Part shown: in pieces, positions 1 through 5,298 of the stretch
How the letters are laid out: every line of letters starts with the position of its first letter
How positions within the stretch are numbered: position 1 is the stretch's first letter
Assembly (NCBI GenBank): GCA_965151315.1
Contig: CBCTZG010000113.1
Span: 1-6,396, forward strand
DNA: 6,396 nt
Origin: Avimonoglobus sp965151315
GTDB taxonomy: Bacteria > Bacillota > Clostridia > UBA1381
Direction of reading: 5' to 3'
Notes under the pieces: model-generated
The model's database searches: none
Seen by the model: the letters and a program-made list of their open reading frames with translations, nothing else
What the model was told of the DNA's origin: nothing
Program-made: the position numbers and the translations under genes

Positions 1-1
1 A

Positions 2-121
2 GATTGGATCCGAAAGCCTGGCGTGGCCATCTGCAGCTGTAACGACGGTCTGCGGCCTGTTATCATGAAGCTGGAGGCCACGGAGGACGAGTCCCAAATT
101 GATTATGTGCCCGTACGGTAG
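2..121 (+). CDS. C-terminal tail of an unrecognised protein (5' end outside window)
   Basis: An open frame enters from the left edge and runs 39 codons to a TAG. The peptide ends ...DESQIDYVPVR and contains ICSCNDGLRPVIMKLEA, with codon choice (GTG, GCC, CTG, GAG rich) like the genes downstream, so it may be the end of a real gene. I do not recognise the family. The two closely spaced cysteines are the only notable residues. It could equally be a decayed remnant, since the next 200 bases hold a pseudogene. The strand is chosen by codon use only; the antisense frame over 63-434 runs across the VOC remnant and the next gene's start, and looks like a shadow. Confidence 0.35.
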   Translation, partial: DWIRKPGVAICSCNDGLRPVIMKLEATEDESQIDYVPVR

Positions 122-153
122 GGCCTGATTTGCGGGGATGGAAATCTTTGATT

Positions 154-314
154 TTGGAGGGGCTGAACATAAAATTCCAAAATTCTATGCCGGTCGTAAC
201 GGATATGGAAAATCGGCTGCGTTTTATCGGGAAGTTCTGGTCATCCATGTCATTATGGATTTTAGCGAAAACAAAACGCTGACAGGCGGGCTGGCGCTGC
301 AGACGGTGGAATGA
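154..314 (+). pseudogene. Decayed VOC (glyoxalase/bleomycin-resistance) family gene, N-terminal remnant
   Basis: Read in two frames, this stretch gives the first beta-alpha-beta unit of a small VOC-superfamily protein. Frame one (from 169) reads KFQNSMPVVTDMENRLRF. After a shift within the T run at 222-225, frame three reads YREVLVIHVIMDFSENKTLTGGLALQTVE and then hits TGA at 312-314. The pattern 'V-x-DMe-x-s-l-rFYrevLG ... TGGLALQT' is the family's usual N-terminus. A good ribosome site (GGAGG, 156-160) precedes codon 169, but that codon is ATA, consistent with loss of an ATG. Roughly the last two thirds of a normal protein of about 120 residues are missing. One missing T would explain the frameshift. 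Several independent lesions argue for a true pseudogene rather than a sequencing slip. Family assignment is from memory of the motif pattern. Confidence 0.6.
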
Positions 315-398
315 AGCCAGAGCAGGCCGCAAAACGTATGAATGTACCGATAAAATTTGTAAACGCCTGTATGCGGCCAAAATCAAACCCTTCAACTT

Positions 399-404
399 AG
401 GAGG
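399..404 (+). promoter_or_regulatory. Ribosome binding site of the first GNAT gene
   Basis: A perfect AGGAGG lies 7 bases before the ATG at 412 and fixes that start. Confidence 0.8.
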
Positions 405-411
405 AGCACAG

Positions 412-870
412 ATGGATATCCGGGAGTTAAGCATGGATCATATTGCGGCGGTCCGGAAGCTTATGCTTTCTATTTTTACCAAACCGCCCTGGAACGACGT
501 ATGGACAGACGCGCAGCTCCGCGCGTATATTTCCGAATTGATGGGAAATCCAAATTCGTTGTCCTTTGGCGTTTATCAAGATGGGCAGCTGATTGGAATG
601 GCCTTGGGCAGGATCAAAAGCTGGTACGAAGGAACAGAATATTGGATTGATGAGTTCGGTGTTCTGCCGGAAATGCAGCACAGCGGGATCGGGTCAGAAT
701 TTATGGGCAAGCTGGAGATGGTATTGGCGGAAAAAGGGATCAAGCATATTGCCCTTTTGACAGAAAGACATGTGCCCGCGTACCATTTTTATCAGAAGAA
801 CGGCTTTGACGAACAGGAGGAAACTGTTTTCTTTGTAAAAAAAATCCCTGCTAGCCCGGGGAAAGGATAA
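412..870 (+). CDS. GNAT family N-acetyltransferase (AAC(6')-like architecture)
   Basis: A 152-residue single-domain GNAT acetyltransferase, which moves an acetyl group from acetyl-CoA to an amine; the substrate is unknown. The acetyl-CoA pyrophosphate-binding motif A is visible as EFGVLPEMQHSGIGSEFM (residues 81-98, Q-x-x-G-x-G form). Motif B follows as AYHFYQKNGF (123-132), the usual 'a..fYek.GF' near the C-terminus. The early PPWNDVW segment (25-31) and the overall length resemble AAC(6')-type aminoglycoside acetyltransferases and their many housekeeping relatives. Resistance cannot be claimed from this. No signal peptide or membrane segment is present, so it should be cytosolic. The next acetyltransferase starts 55 bases downstream in the same direction and may share a transcript. 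Codon use matches guaA, so it looks resident rather than part of the mobile element. Confidence 0.88.
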   Translation: MDIRELSMDHIAAVRKLMLSIFTKPPWNDVWTDAQLRAYISELMGNPNSLSFGVYQDGQLIGMALGRIKSWYEGTEYWIDEFGVLPEMQHSGIGSEFMGKLEMVLAEKGIKHIALLTERHVPAYHFYQKNGFDEQEETVFFVKKIPASPGKG

Positions 871-925
871 GTTTATATCGTGCGGGAAATAGTTTGGTTT
901 CCGGAAAGTGCGGATAGGAGTAGAG

Positions 926-1519
926 ATGGTGAATACACCGCGTTTAGAAACAAACCGGCTGATTTTAAGGAAATTTGTACAGACAGATTTGGAAGCGCTG
1001 TATTTATTGCTGCGGGACGAGGAAGTGAATCGGTTTTTGCCATGGTTCCCGGTCAAAAGCATGGACGAAACAATGGATTTTTTCCAGGAGCGGTTCGCGG
1101 CGGAATATCAAAAAGAGCAGGCCTATCATTACGCGGTTTGTTTAAAGACAGATCATATCCCCATTGGGTATGTCAACGTCAGCATGGATGACAGCCATGA
1201 TTTTGGCTATGCGCTTTTGAAAGCGTTTTGGCGTCAGGGCATGATGACGGAAGCTGGCCGGGCCGTTATTGCGCAGTTAAAAAAAGATGGTATACCGTAT
1301 ATTACGGCGACTCATGACGTGAATAATCCAAGGAGCGGCGGCGTGATGAAACGGCTGGGCATGCAGTATCAGTATTCGTATGAAGAACGGTGGATGCCCA
1401 AGGATATCACCGTTACATTTCGGATGTATCAGTTAAATCTTGACGGCGGTGCCGGCCGGGTGTACAAAAAATACTGGGATATGTACCCGGTACATTATAT
1501 AGAAGCAGGCGTCCTATAA
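926..1519 (+). CDS. GNAT family N-acetyltransferase, RimJ/RimL-like (Acetyltransf_3)
   Basis: A 197-residue acetyltransferase of the RimJ/RimL/YdaF type. The N-terminus TPRLETNRLILRKF (4-17) is the family's hallmark opening, 'tpRLetERLiLR'. Motif A appears as LLKAFWRQGMMTEAGRAV (97-114), with the typical W-x-x-G-x-x-TEA pattern, followed by the N-x-x-S-x-x-v-x-x-rLGM element at 133-146. Relatives acetylate protein N-termini or small molecules; the substrate here is unknown. I chose the ATG at 926, 5 bases after an AGGAG (916-920), over an in-frame GTG at 908, because the family motif begins right after it. The C-terminal 25 or so residues, rich in Gly and Tyr, extend past the usual fold. It is cytosolic. 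guaA follows after a 56-base gap. Confidence 0.88.
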   Translation: MVNTPRLETNRLILRKFVQTDLEALYLLLRDEEVNRFLPWFPVKSMDETMDFFQERFAAEYQKEQAYHYAVCLKTDHIPIGYVNVSMDDSHDFGYALLKAFWRQGMMTEAGRAVIAQLKKDGIPYITATHDVNNPRSGGVMKRLGMQYQYSYEERWMPKDITVTFRMYQLNLDGGAGRVYKKYWDMYPVHYIEAGVL

Positions 1520-1575
1520 GGGTATTGCCTGTTCCGCAAAGAAAAAATCAAAATGGATAAAGGAGTGGCGACAAG

Positions 1576-2883
1576 ATGAAACAAGATAGGATTATCATTT
1601 TAGATCTGGGGGGCGCGGAGAATACGGTGATCGCCCGGGCGGTCCGGGCTTTGGGCGTATATAGCGAGATCTATCCCCACGATATTTCTGCAGAGAAACT
1701 GGCAAAAATGCCCAATGTGAAAGGGATCATCGTAAATGGCGGCCCCAATAACATTGTGGATGGAGAAGAGATTTTCGTATCCGATTCTATATATAATGCA
1801 GGGTATCCGGTTTTGGCGGTTTGTCATCCTCAGGCAAAAACCGGCAATAAACTGGCGGCATGGCCAGCGGACGAGGCGGAGATCCAAGCGCTGTTAAAGC
1901 CATTTGTATTGGATACCTGCGGGGCCCAGGCAAACTGGAACATGAAGAACTTTATCGCCGATCAGATCGAACAGGTGCGGGCCCAGGTAGGGGATCAGAA
2001 GGTATTGCTGGCTTTGTCCGGCGGTGTGGACTCATCTGTGGTTGCGGCGCTGCTTTTAAAGGCGATTGGAAAAAATTTAACCTGTGTGCATGTCAACCAT
2101 GGCCTTTTGCGAAAAGGAGAAGCGGAGCAGGTAATTTCTGTATTCCGGGAGCAAATGCAGGCAAATCTGGTATATGTAGACGCCACGGACCGTTTCCTGG
2201 ATAAGCTGGCCGGCGTCCGGGATCCGGAGCAGAAGCGGAAAATTATCGGCGCGGAATTTATCCGGGTATTTGAGGAAGAAGCGCGGAAGCTGGAGGGAAT
2301 CCGGTTTCTGGCCCAGGGAACCATTTATCCCGATATTGTGGAAAGCGGAACAAAAACAGCGAAAATAGTTAAGTCACATCATAATGTGGGCGGGCTTCCG
2401 GAGGATATGCAGTTTAAACTGGTGGAGCCGCTGTATCAGCTGTTCAAGGACGAGGTGCGGGCCTGCGGCCTGGAATTGGGCCTGCCGGATGAAATGGTTT
2501 ATCGGCAGCCGTTCCCAGGACCGGGCTTAGGCGTACGCTGTCTGGGCGCTATTACAAGGGAGCGGCTGGAAGCTGTCCGAGAATCTGATGCGATTTTGCG
2601 GGAAGAATTCCATTTGGCCGGCTTGGACAAAAAGGTATGGCAGTATTTTACGATTATACCTGATTTTCAATCTGTCGGTGTACGGGATAATGCTCGCTGC
2701 TTTGAATATCCAGTGATTATCCGGGCAGTCAATACGATCGACGCTATGACTGCTAGCATTGAACAGGTGGATTGGCCGGTCTTGATGAAAATTACAGATC
2801 GGATCATCCGAGAAGTGCCCGGCGTGAACCGCGTGTGCTATGATCTTACGCCAAAGCCAACCGGGACAATAGAGTGGGAATAA
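1576..2883 (+). CDS. guaA: GMP synthase with an abbreviated glutaminase domain
   Basis: Converts XMP to GMP using ATP and ammonia, the last step of guanine nucleotide synthesis, in the cytosol. The ATP-pyrophosphatase domain is complete: PP-loop LSGGVDSS (148-155), VNHGLLRKGEAEQV (173-186), GTIYPDIVESG (248-258), SHHNVGGLP (267-275). The dimerisation domain is also complete, with RQPFPGPGLGVRCLG (310-324) and the terminal TIEWE. The protein has 435 residues against the usual 510-525, and the shortfall lies in the N-terminal GATase. That domain starts normally (IIILDLGGAENTVIAR, NGGPN, GYPVLAVC), with Cys83 where the catalytic cysteine belongs. It then passes within about 28 residues to the linker VLDTCGAQANW, with no HPE-type triad residues. 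It may therefore depend on free ammonia or a partner glutaminase, or be a second paralogue. AAGGAG 10 bases before the ATG supports the start. The 3' end is the proposed element attachment site. Confidence 0.93.
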   Translation: MKQDRIIILDLGGAENTVIARAVRALGVYSEIYPHDISAEKLAKMPNVKGIIVNGGPNNIVDGEEIFVSDSIYNAGYPVLAVCHPQAKTGNKLAAWPADEAEIQALLKPFVLDTCGAQANWNMKNFIADQIEQVRAQVGDQKVLLALSGGVDSSVVAALLLKAIGKNLTCVHVNHGLLRKGEAEQVISVFREQMQANLVYVDATDRFLDKLAGVRDPEQKRKIIGAEFIRVFEEEARKLEGIRFLAQGTIYPDIVESGTKTAKIVKSHHNVGGLPEDMQFKLVEPLYQLFKDEVRACGLELGLPDEMVYRQPFPGPGLGVRCLGAITRERLEAVRESDAILREEFHLAGLDKKVWQYFTIIPDFQSVGVRDNARCFEYPVIIRAVNTIDAMTASIEQVDWPVLMKITDRIIREVPGVNRVCYDLTPKPTGTIEWE

Positions 2884-2890
2884 TAAATAA
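2866..2890 (+). other. Candidate attachment site (attL/attR) at the guaA 3' end
   Basis: The last guaA codons (GGGACAATAGAGTGGGAATAA and flank) sit exactly where the composition switches from balanced to AT-rich, and where an integrase-bearing module begins. The 3' end of guaA is a known insertion site for tyrosine-integrase elements in several bacterial groups, because insertion restores the conserved IEWE-stop sequence. No second copy of GAGTGGGAATAA is seen in the window, as expected if the other junction is further right. The exact core cannot be set from one end. Confidence 0.45.
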
Positions 2891-2892
2891 TA

Positions 2893-2936
2893 CCCCGAAA
2901 ACTGTGTTATAATACGGTTTTTGGGGATTTTATTTT
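2893..2936 (+). terminator. Rho-independent terminator after guaA
   Basis: CCCCGAAAACTG (2893-2904) pairs with CGGTTTTTGGGG (2915-2926), giving a 12-bp stem with two G-U pairs and a 10-base loop. It is followed by ATTTTATTTT (2927-2936). It begins 10 bases after the guaA stop and should insulate guaA from the element. Whether it belongs to the host or to the element depends on where the att core ends. Confidence 0.72.
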
Positions 2937-2941
2937 GAAAT

Positions 2942-2961
2942 TGATAACAGAATGATAACAG
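2942..2961 (+). repeat. Tandem 9-bp repeats TGATAACAG near the element end
   Basis: TGATAACAG occurs at 2942-2950 and 2953-2961, an 11-bp period, so both copies face the same side of the helix. The second copy runs into a palindrome, ATAACA-GT-TGTTAT (2955-2968), that overlaps the repressor stop codon. A third copy lies inverted at 3468-3476. Position near the presumed att site suggests arm-type integrase or excisionase sites. This is inferred from position only. Confidence 0.4.
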
Positions 2962-2964
2962 TTG

Positions 2965-3447
2965 TTATTTTTCAGTATTGTTTTTCAGTTTCTTAAATTC
3001 TTCATGTAGGCGTTCAGCCTTGATACGAGGATAGCTATAGCGCCACATGTCATATTCTTCCTTAATTATTTCACCTGATTTGAGTTTTTTAAATTCGCTG
3101 TTCCATGAACTGAGCATTTTGCTTACAGTTCTTGTGACAGCGTTTTTGTTTTCCACGGACAAGTGCACTTGTCCGTCAACTTCATTAGGAACAATGCCGT
3201 ATTCATCTTCCAAACAAAAAAGTGCGTGCATAACAGCATCGTAATTTTCTAAATTAGGATCGGAAATTGCGTATATGCTTACTCCCAAAGCACCGGCGAT
3301 TTTCTCAAGCTGCTTTTCGGACGGTGTACGGTTTCCGAGTTCGTAATTACGGATTGCCGGCTCGCTTAAACCGGATTTTTGCGCAAGTTCTTTTTGAGAT
3401 AAGCCAAAAGCCATGCGAAACCGCTTAATCTTTTTCCCAACTTCCAT
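2965..3447 (-). CDS. XRE-family transcriptional repressor of the mobile element
   Basis: A 160-residue DNA-binding protein, divergent from the excision operon and most likely its repressor. The N-terminal Cro/CI-type helix-turn-helix is clear: IKRFRMAFGLSQKELAQKSGLSEPAIRNYELGNRTPS, with the turn between SQKELAQKS (17-25) and the recognition helix SEPAIRNYELG (28-38), followed by KQLEKIAGALGVSI (45-58). The rest (about 65-160) is charged and helical, ending in a Lys/Glu-rich tail, and shows no LexA-type protease or ImmA-type motif. How it would be relieved is therefore not visible; a cleavage partner may be elsewhere. I chose the ATG at 3447 over an upstream TTG at 3477 because GGAGGT lies 8 bases before it, and the HTH starts close behind. 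It is AT-rich like the rest of the element. Palindromes in the divergent promoter region are its likely operators. Confidence 0.85.
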   Translation of the reverse strand: MEVGKKIKRFRMAFGLSQKELAQKSGLSEPAIRNYELGNRTPSEKQLEKIAGALGVSIYAISDPNLENYDAVMHALFCLEDEYGIVPNEVDGQVHLSVENKNAVTRTVSKMLSSWNSEFKKLKSGEIIKEEYDMWRYSYPRIKAERLHEEFKKLKNNTEK

Positions 3448-3455
3448 AGTGGTGT

Positions 3456-3461
3456 ACCTCC
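3456..3461 (-). promoter_or_regulatory. Ribosome binding site that sets the repressor start
   Basis: GGAGGT on the minus strand, 8 bases before the ATG at 3447. It lies downstream of the alternative TTG at 3477, so it excludes that longer form. Confidence 0.8.
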
Positions 3462-3467
3462 AAATAT

Positions 3468-3476
3468 CTGTTATCA
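3468..3476 (-). repeat. Third, inverted copy of TGATAACAG
   Basis: CTGTTATCA on the plus strand is the exact reverse complement of the 9-mer repeated at 2942-2961. It sits in the repressor's 5' leader, just upstream of its ribosome site. The pairing of end-proximal and promoter-proximal copies would fit looping by integrase, excisionase or another DNA-binding protein, but this is inference. Confidence 0.35.
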
Positions 3477-3494
3477 AAAATAATCTTTACATAC

Positions 3495-3523
3495 AGTATA
3501 ACACAAACCGTTCAAAAATGAAA
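3495..3523 (-). promoter_or_regulatory. Possible repressor promoter
   Basis: On the minus strand TATACT (3500-3495) could be the -10 box. The -35 position 17 bp upstream (TTTCAT, 3523-3518) is poor, so a weak or differently placed promoter is likely. The degenerate operator at 3508-3525 overlaps this -35 region, which would fit autoregulation. Confidence 0.3.
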
Positions 3524-3525
3524 TA
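3508..3525 (+). promoter_or_regulatory. Degenerate third operator-like site
   Basis: CCGTTCAAAAATGAAATA matches the operator at 3593-3610 at 14 of 18 positions, including the central TTCA and ATGAA. It lies in the divergent region on the repressor side. It may be a low-affinity site for self-control of the repressor, or a chance match in AT-rich DNA. Confidence 0.4.
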
Positions 3526-3588
3526 GTTTTTTATAATTTTGTGAAAAATATAAAAATGTGAATTTTCTGTGAACACAAACAAAAGGTA

Positions 3589-3617
3589 TTGACAGTTCAT
3601 AAATGAACTGGTATAAT
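3589..3617 (+). promoter_or_regulatory. Consensus sigma-70/sigma-A promoter of the excision operon
   Basis: TTGACA (3589-3594) and TATAAT (3612-3617) are separated by exactly 17 bp, a fully consensus promoter. Transcription should start near 3624, about 50 bases before the excisionase-like gene. So strong a promoter needs repression in a quiescent element, which fits the palindromes laid over it. Confidence 0.88.
3593..3610 (+). promoter_or_regulatory. Operator O1, perfect 18-bp palindrome inside the promoter spacer
   Basis: CAGTTCATAAATGAACTG is a perfect palindrome: 8-base arms around a central AA. It covers the last two bases of the -35 box and nearly all of the spacer, so a bound dimer would block RNA polymerase. 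The half-site CAGTTC is shared with O2. Confidence 0.75.
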
Positions 3618-3626
3618 ACAAATATA

Positions 3627-3644
3627 CAGTTCGTTATTGAACTG
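3627..3644 (+). promoter_or_regulatory. Operator O2, matching 18-bp palindrome at the transcription start
   Basis: CAGTTCGTTATTGAACTG has the same CAGTTC-N6-GAACTG layout as O1; with flanking bases the arms are ACAGTTC/GAACTGT. It sits 34 bp downstream of O1, start to start (about three helical turns), just after the expected transcription start. Two copies of one layout over one promoter are typical of phage-like repressor control. Confidence 0.72.
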
Positions 3645-3660
3645 TATAAATCGTTTAGAA

Positions 3661-3666
3661 AGGAGG
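3661..3666 (+). promoter_or_regulatory. Ribosome binding site that sets the excisionase-like start
   Basis: AGGAGG lies 8 bases before the ATG at 3675. The in-frame ATG at 3603 lies inside the promoter, upstream of the expected transcription start, so it cannot be the start. Confidence 0.85.
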
Positions 3667-3674
3667 AAACAGCT

Positions 3675-3878
3675 ATGAACAAACAGTTAATGATTTCCGC
3701 TGATGAAGTGGCAGAAACTTTGGGTGTTTCAATGTCTTACGCTTACAAAGTTGTTCGGCTTTTGAATAAAGAGCTGGAAGCCAAAGGCTTTATAACAGTC
3801 GCAGGCAGAGTGAGCAGAAGATACTTTGAGGAAAAATTTTACGGTTCAGAAGGAGTGTTTAACAATGTCGGTGCATAA
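3675..3878 (+). CDS. Small winged-helix excisionase-like DNA-binding protein
   Basis: A 67-residue protein directly before the integrase. Residues 8-40 (SADEVAETLGVSMSYAYKVVRLLNKELEAKGFI) form a helix-turn-helix of the MerR/Xis winged-helix kind. A short basic wing follows in TVAGRVSRRYFEEKFYG (41-57), the pattern of excisionase-family proteins in Firmicutes integrative elements. The likely role is to bend DNA at the element ends and steer the integrase toward excision; it could also act as a transcription factor. It is the first gene behind the O1/O2-controlled promoter and overlaps the integrase start by 14 bases, which suggests translational coupling. Its C-terminus (SEGVFNNVGA) is partly dictated by the integrase ribosome site lying within it. 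Function is inferred from fold, size and position. Confidence 0.78.
   Translation: MNKQLMISADEVAETLGVSMSYAYKVVRLLNKELEAKGFITVAGRVSRRYFEEKFYGSEGVFNNVGA
3850..3855 (+). promoter_or_regulatory. Ribosome binding site that sets the integrase start
   Basis: AAGGAG inside the end of the excisionase-like gene, 9 bases before the ATG at 3865. It favours that ATG over an in-frame one at 3826. Confidence 0.75.
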
Positions 3879-4941
3879 GGACAAAAAGACAGGAAAATGG
3901 TACGTATCATGCCGATATGATAATTGGGATGGTGCAAGAAAACAAAAAATGAAACGAGGTTTTGAAACTAAGAGGGAAGCGCAGGCGTGGGAGCGTGAAT
4001 TTTTACAAATTAAAAGTTCAAATCTTGATATGACATTCGGTGCATTTTTGAAGTTATACTATAATGACCGAAAATCGAGGATTAAGAAAAATACTTTTTT
4101 CACAAAATCGCATATCATCGAGAACAAGATACTTCCGTATTTTAAGGACAGAAAAATGTCTGAAATCAAAGCTACGGATATTATTGCATGGCAAAATAAG
4201 ATTATGTCAGAGCGTGATGAAAACGGAGAACCACATTCACCGAGTTATCTCAAAACAATTCATAATCAAATAAGTGCAATATTCAATCACGCTTGCAACT
4301 TTTATAATTTGGTGGAAAACCCGGCAAGGAAAGCCGGGAACATGGGTAAGGAACAAACGAAAGAAATGGTAATATGGACAAAGGAGGAATATCTTAAATT
4401 TGCGGATGAGATGATGGATAAGCCGCAGGCATTTTATGCTTTTGAGATTTTATATTGGTGTGGATTAAGAGTCGGTGAGTTGCTGGCACTTACACCCGCA
4501 GATTTTGATTTTGAAAAATCAACGCTCAGGGTTAATAAGTCATATCAGAGGCTTGAAGGCGAGGATATTATAACCGATCCGAAAACACCGTGTAGCATAC
4601 GCACAATAACAATGCCGGATTTCTTGAAAGAAGAAATTAAAGAGTATATCGGTATGTTATACGGGATTGGAGAAAATGACAGAATCTTTGATTTTACAAA
4701 AAGTTTCCTGCATCATGTAATGAAGCGAGGTTCAGAGGCAGCAGGAGTTAAAAAGTTAACTCTGCACCAACTGAGGCATTCACATGTCAGCTTGCTTATC
4801 AATATGGGATTCACCGCTGTAGCAATAGCTAAGCGTGTGGGACATGAAAGTATTGATATAACCTATAGATATGCACATATGTTTCCAAGTGAACAAGCTG
4901 AAATGGCAGACAAATTAAATATTGAAAGAGGTGGTTGCTAA
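3865..4941 (+). CDS. int: Tyrosine recombinase (site-specific integrase) of the mobile element
   Basis: A 358-residue phage-type integrase that would catalyse integration and excision at the att sites. The N-terminal arm-binding domain (about 1-50: SVHKDKKTGKWYVSCRYDNWDG...KRGFETKREAQAWEREF) is the AP2-like beta-sheet type of Tn916/phage integrases. A SAM-like core-binding domain follows (about 55-155: DMTFGAFLKLYYNDRK...). The catalytic domain (about 170-350) shows the full set of active residues: Arg202 in GLRVGELLAL, Lys240 in DPKTP, His301 and Arg304 in LHQLRHSH, His327 in VGHES, and the nucleophile Tyr336 in ITYRYAH. It therefore looks active. The TAA stop abuts the next ATG, so integrase and the MobC-like protein are probably translated from one mRNA. 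Proximity to guaA supports its 3' end as the target. Confidence 0.95.
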   Translation: MSVHKDKKTGKWYVSCRYDNWDGARKQKMKRGFETKREAQAWEREFLQIKSSNLDMTFGAFLKLYYNDRKSRIKKNTFFTKSHIIENKILPYFKDRKMSEIKATDIIAWQNKIMSERDENGEPHSPSYLKTIHNQISAIFNHACNFYNLVENPARKAGNMGKEQTKEMVIWTKEEYLKFADEMMDKPQAFYAFEILYWCGLRVGELLALTPADFDFEKSTLRVNKSYQRLEGEDIITDPKTPCSIRTITMPDFLKEEIKEYIGMLYGIGENDRIFDFTKSFLHHVMKRGSEAAGVKKLTLHQLRHSHVSLLINMGFTAVAIAKRVGHESIDITYRYAHMFPSEQAEMADKLNIERGGC

Positions 4942-5268
4942 ATGGATAAATCGCTTGATAACAAAGGGCGGTGGCGCAATATGATAATATCTTTTCGAAT
5001 GTCACCGCAGGAGCGAGATGATTTGAATGTCAGAGTAAAGCTGTCAGGACTTACAAAGCAGGACTACATAATAAAACGCCTGTCAGAGCGTGACATAGTA
5101 GTTCAGCCGAACACAAGAGTTTACAAGGCTTTAAGAAACCAAATGACAAAAATTTTGGAAGAGTTACAGCGAATAGACAACGGAGTAGACATTGACAATG
5201 ACTTGCTCGACATAATTCAAATTACAGTGCAAACCTACAACGGGTTGGCAGAAAAAGAAAAGTCCTGA
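4942..5268 (+). CDS. Ribbon-helix-helix MobC-like relaxosome accessory protein
   Basis: A 108-residue basic protein. Residues 12-50 (WRNMIISFRMSPQERDDLNVRVKLSGLTKQDYIIKRLSER) fit a ribbon-helix-helix DNA-binding unit as in MobC/MbeC-type mobilisation proteins: a beta strand 'i.FRms..E', then helices with 'sGl..qdYi.r.L'. The C-terminal half (about 60-100) is helical, with YKALRNQMTKILEELQRI. The classical MobC 'lNqia..iN' stretch is not clearly present, so it may be a diverged subtype or another RHH regulator. Known relatives bind oriT and help the relaxase nick. Its ATG directly follows the integrase stop, with GAGGTGG (4928-4934) as ribosome site inside int. No relaxase is in the window; it would be expected further right. 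Confidence 0.68.
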   Translation: MDKSLDNKGRWRNMIISFRMSPQERDDLNVRVKLSGLTKQDYIIKRLSERDIVVQPNTRVYKALRNQMTKILEELQRIDNGVDIDNDLLDIIQITVQTYNGLAEKEKS

Positions 5269-5292
5269 TGTATCGGCAAATACAAAAGGACT
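5261..5292 (+). repeat. Hairpin H1 overlapping the end of the MobC-like gene
   Basis: AGTCCT (5261-5266) pairs with AGGACT (5287-5292). Inside, GTAT (5270-5273) pairs with ATAC (5280-5283) around the 6-base loop CGGCAA, with a symmetric 3x3 internal loop between the stems. No U-tract follows, so it is not a standard terminator. It is the first of three consecutive inverted repeats in this gap. Confidence 0.45.
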
Positions 5293-5298
5293 CGGAAA

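Noticed and set aside
311..400. Small plus-strand frame MKPEQAAKRMNVPIKFVNACMRPKSNPST
   Set aside because: The start has no separate good ribosome site and overlaps the pseudogene stop. The EQAAKRMNVP stretch faintly resembles an HTH, but it is too short to support a gene.
63..434. Long minus-strand open frame of 123 codons across the left intergenic region
   Set aside because: It runs antisense to the VOC remnant and over the ribosome site of the first acetyltransferase; its peptide shows no domain pattern, while the plus strand gives recognisable protein similarity.
412..870. Calling the first acetyltransferase an aminoglycoside resistance gene
   Set aside because: The similarity is at fold and motif level only; many housekeeping GNAT proteins look alike and no resistance-specific residues can be verified by eye.
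694..1062. Minus-strand open frame over the two acetyltransferase genes
   Set aside because: It lies opposite the well-supported acetyltransferase motifs and has no family signal of its own.
1860..2204. Plus-strand alternative frame within guaA
   Set aside because: The guaA frame has unbroken, strongly conserved motifs here; the alternative is a GC-rich shadow.
2968..2989. Repeated TTTTTCAGT (2968-2976 and 2981-2989)
   Set aside because: It lies in the Lys/Asn-rich last codons of the repressor (KKLKNNTEK), so codon bias explains it.
3603..3674. Longer N-terminus for the excisionase-like protein from the ATG at 3603
   Set aside because: That ATG is inside the promoter spacer, before the expected transcription start, with no ribosome site; the AGGAGG-preceded ATG at 3675 is far better.
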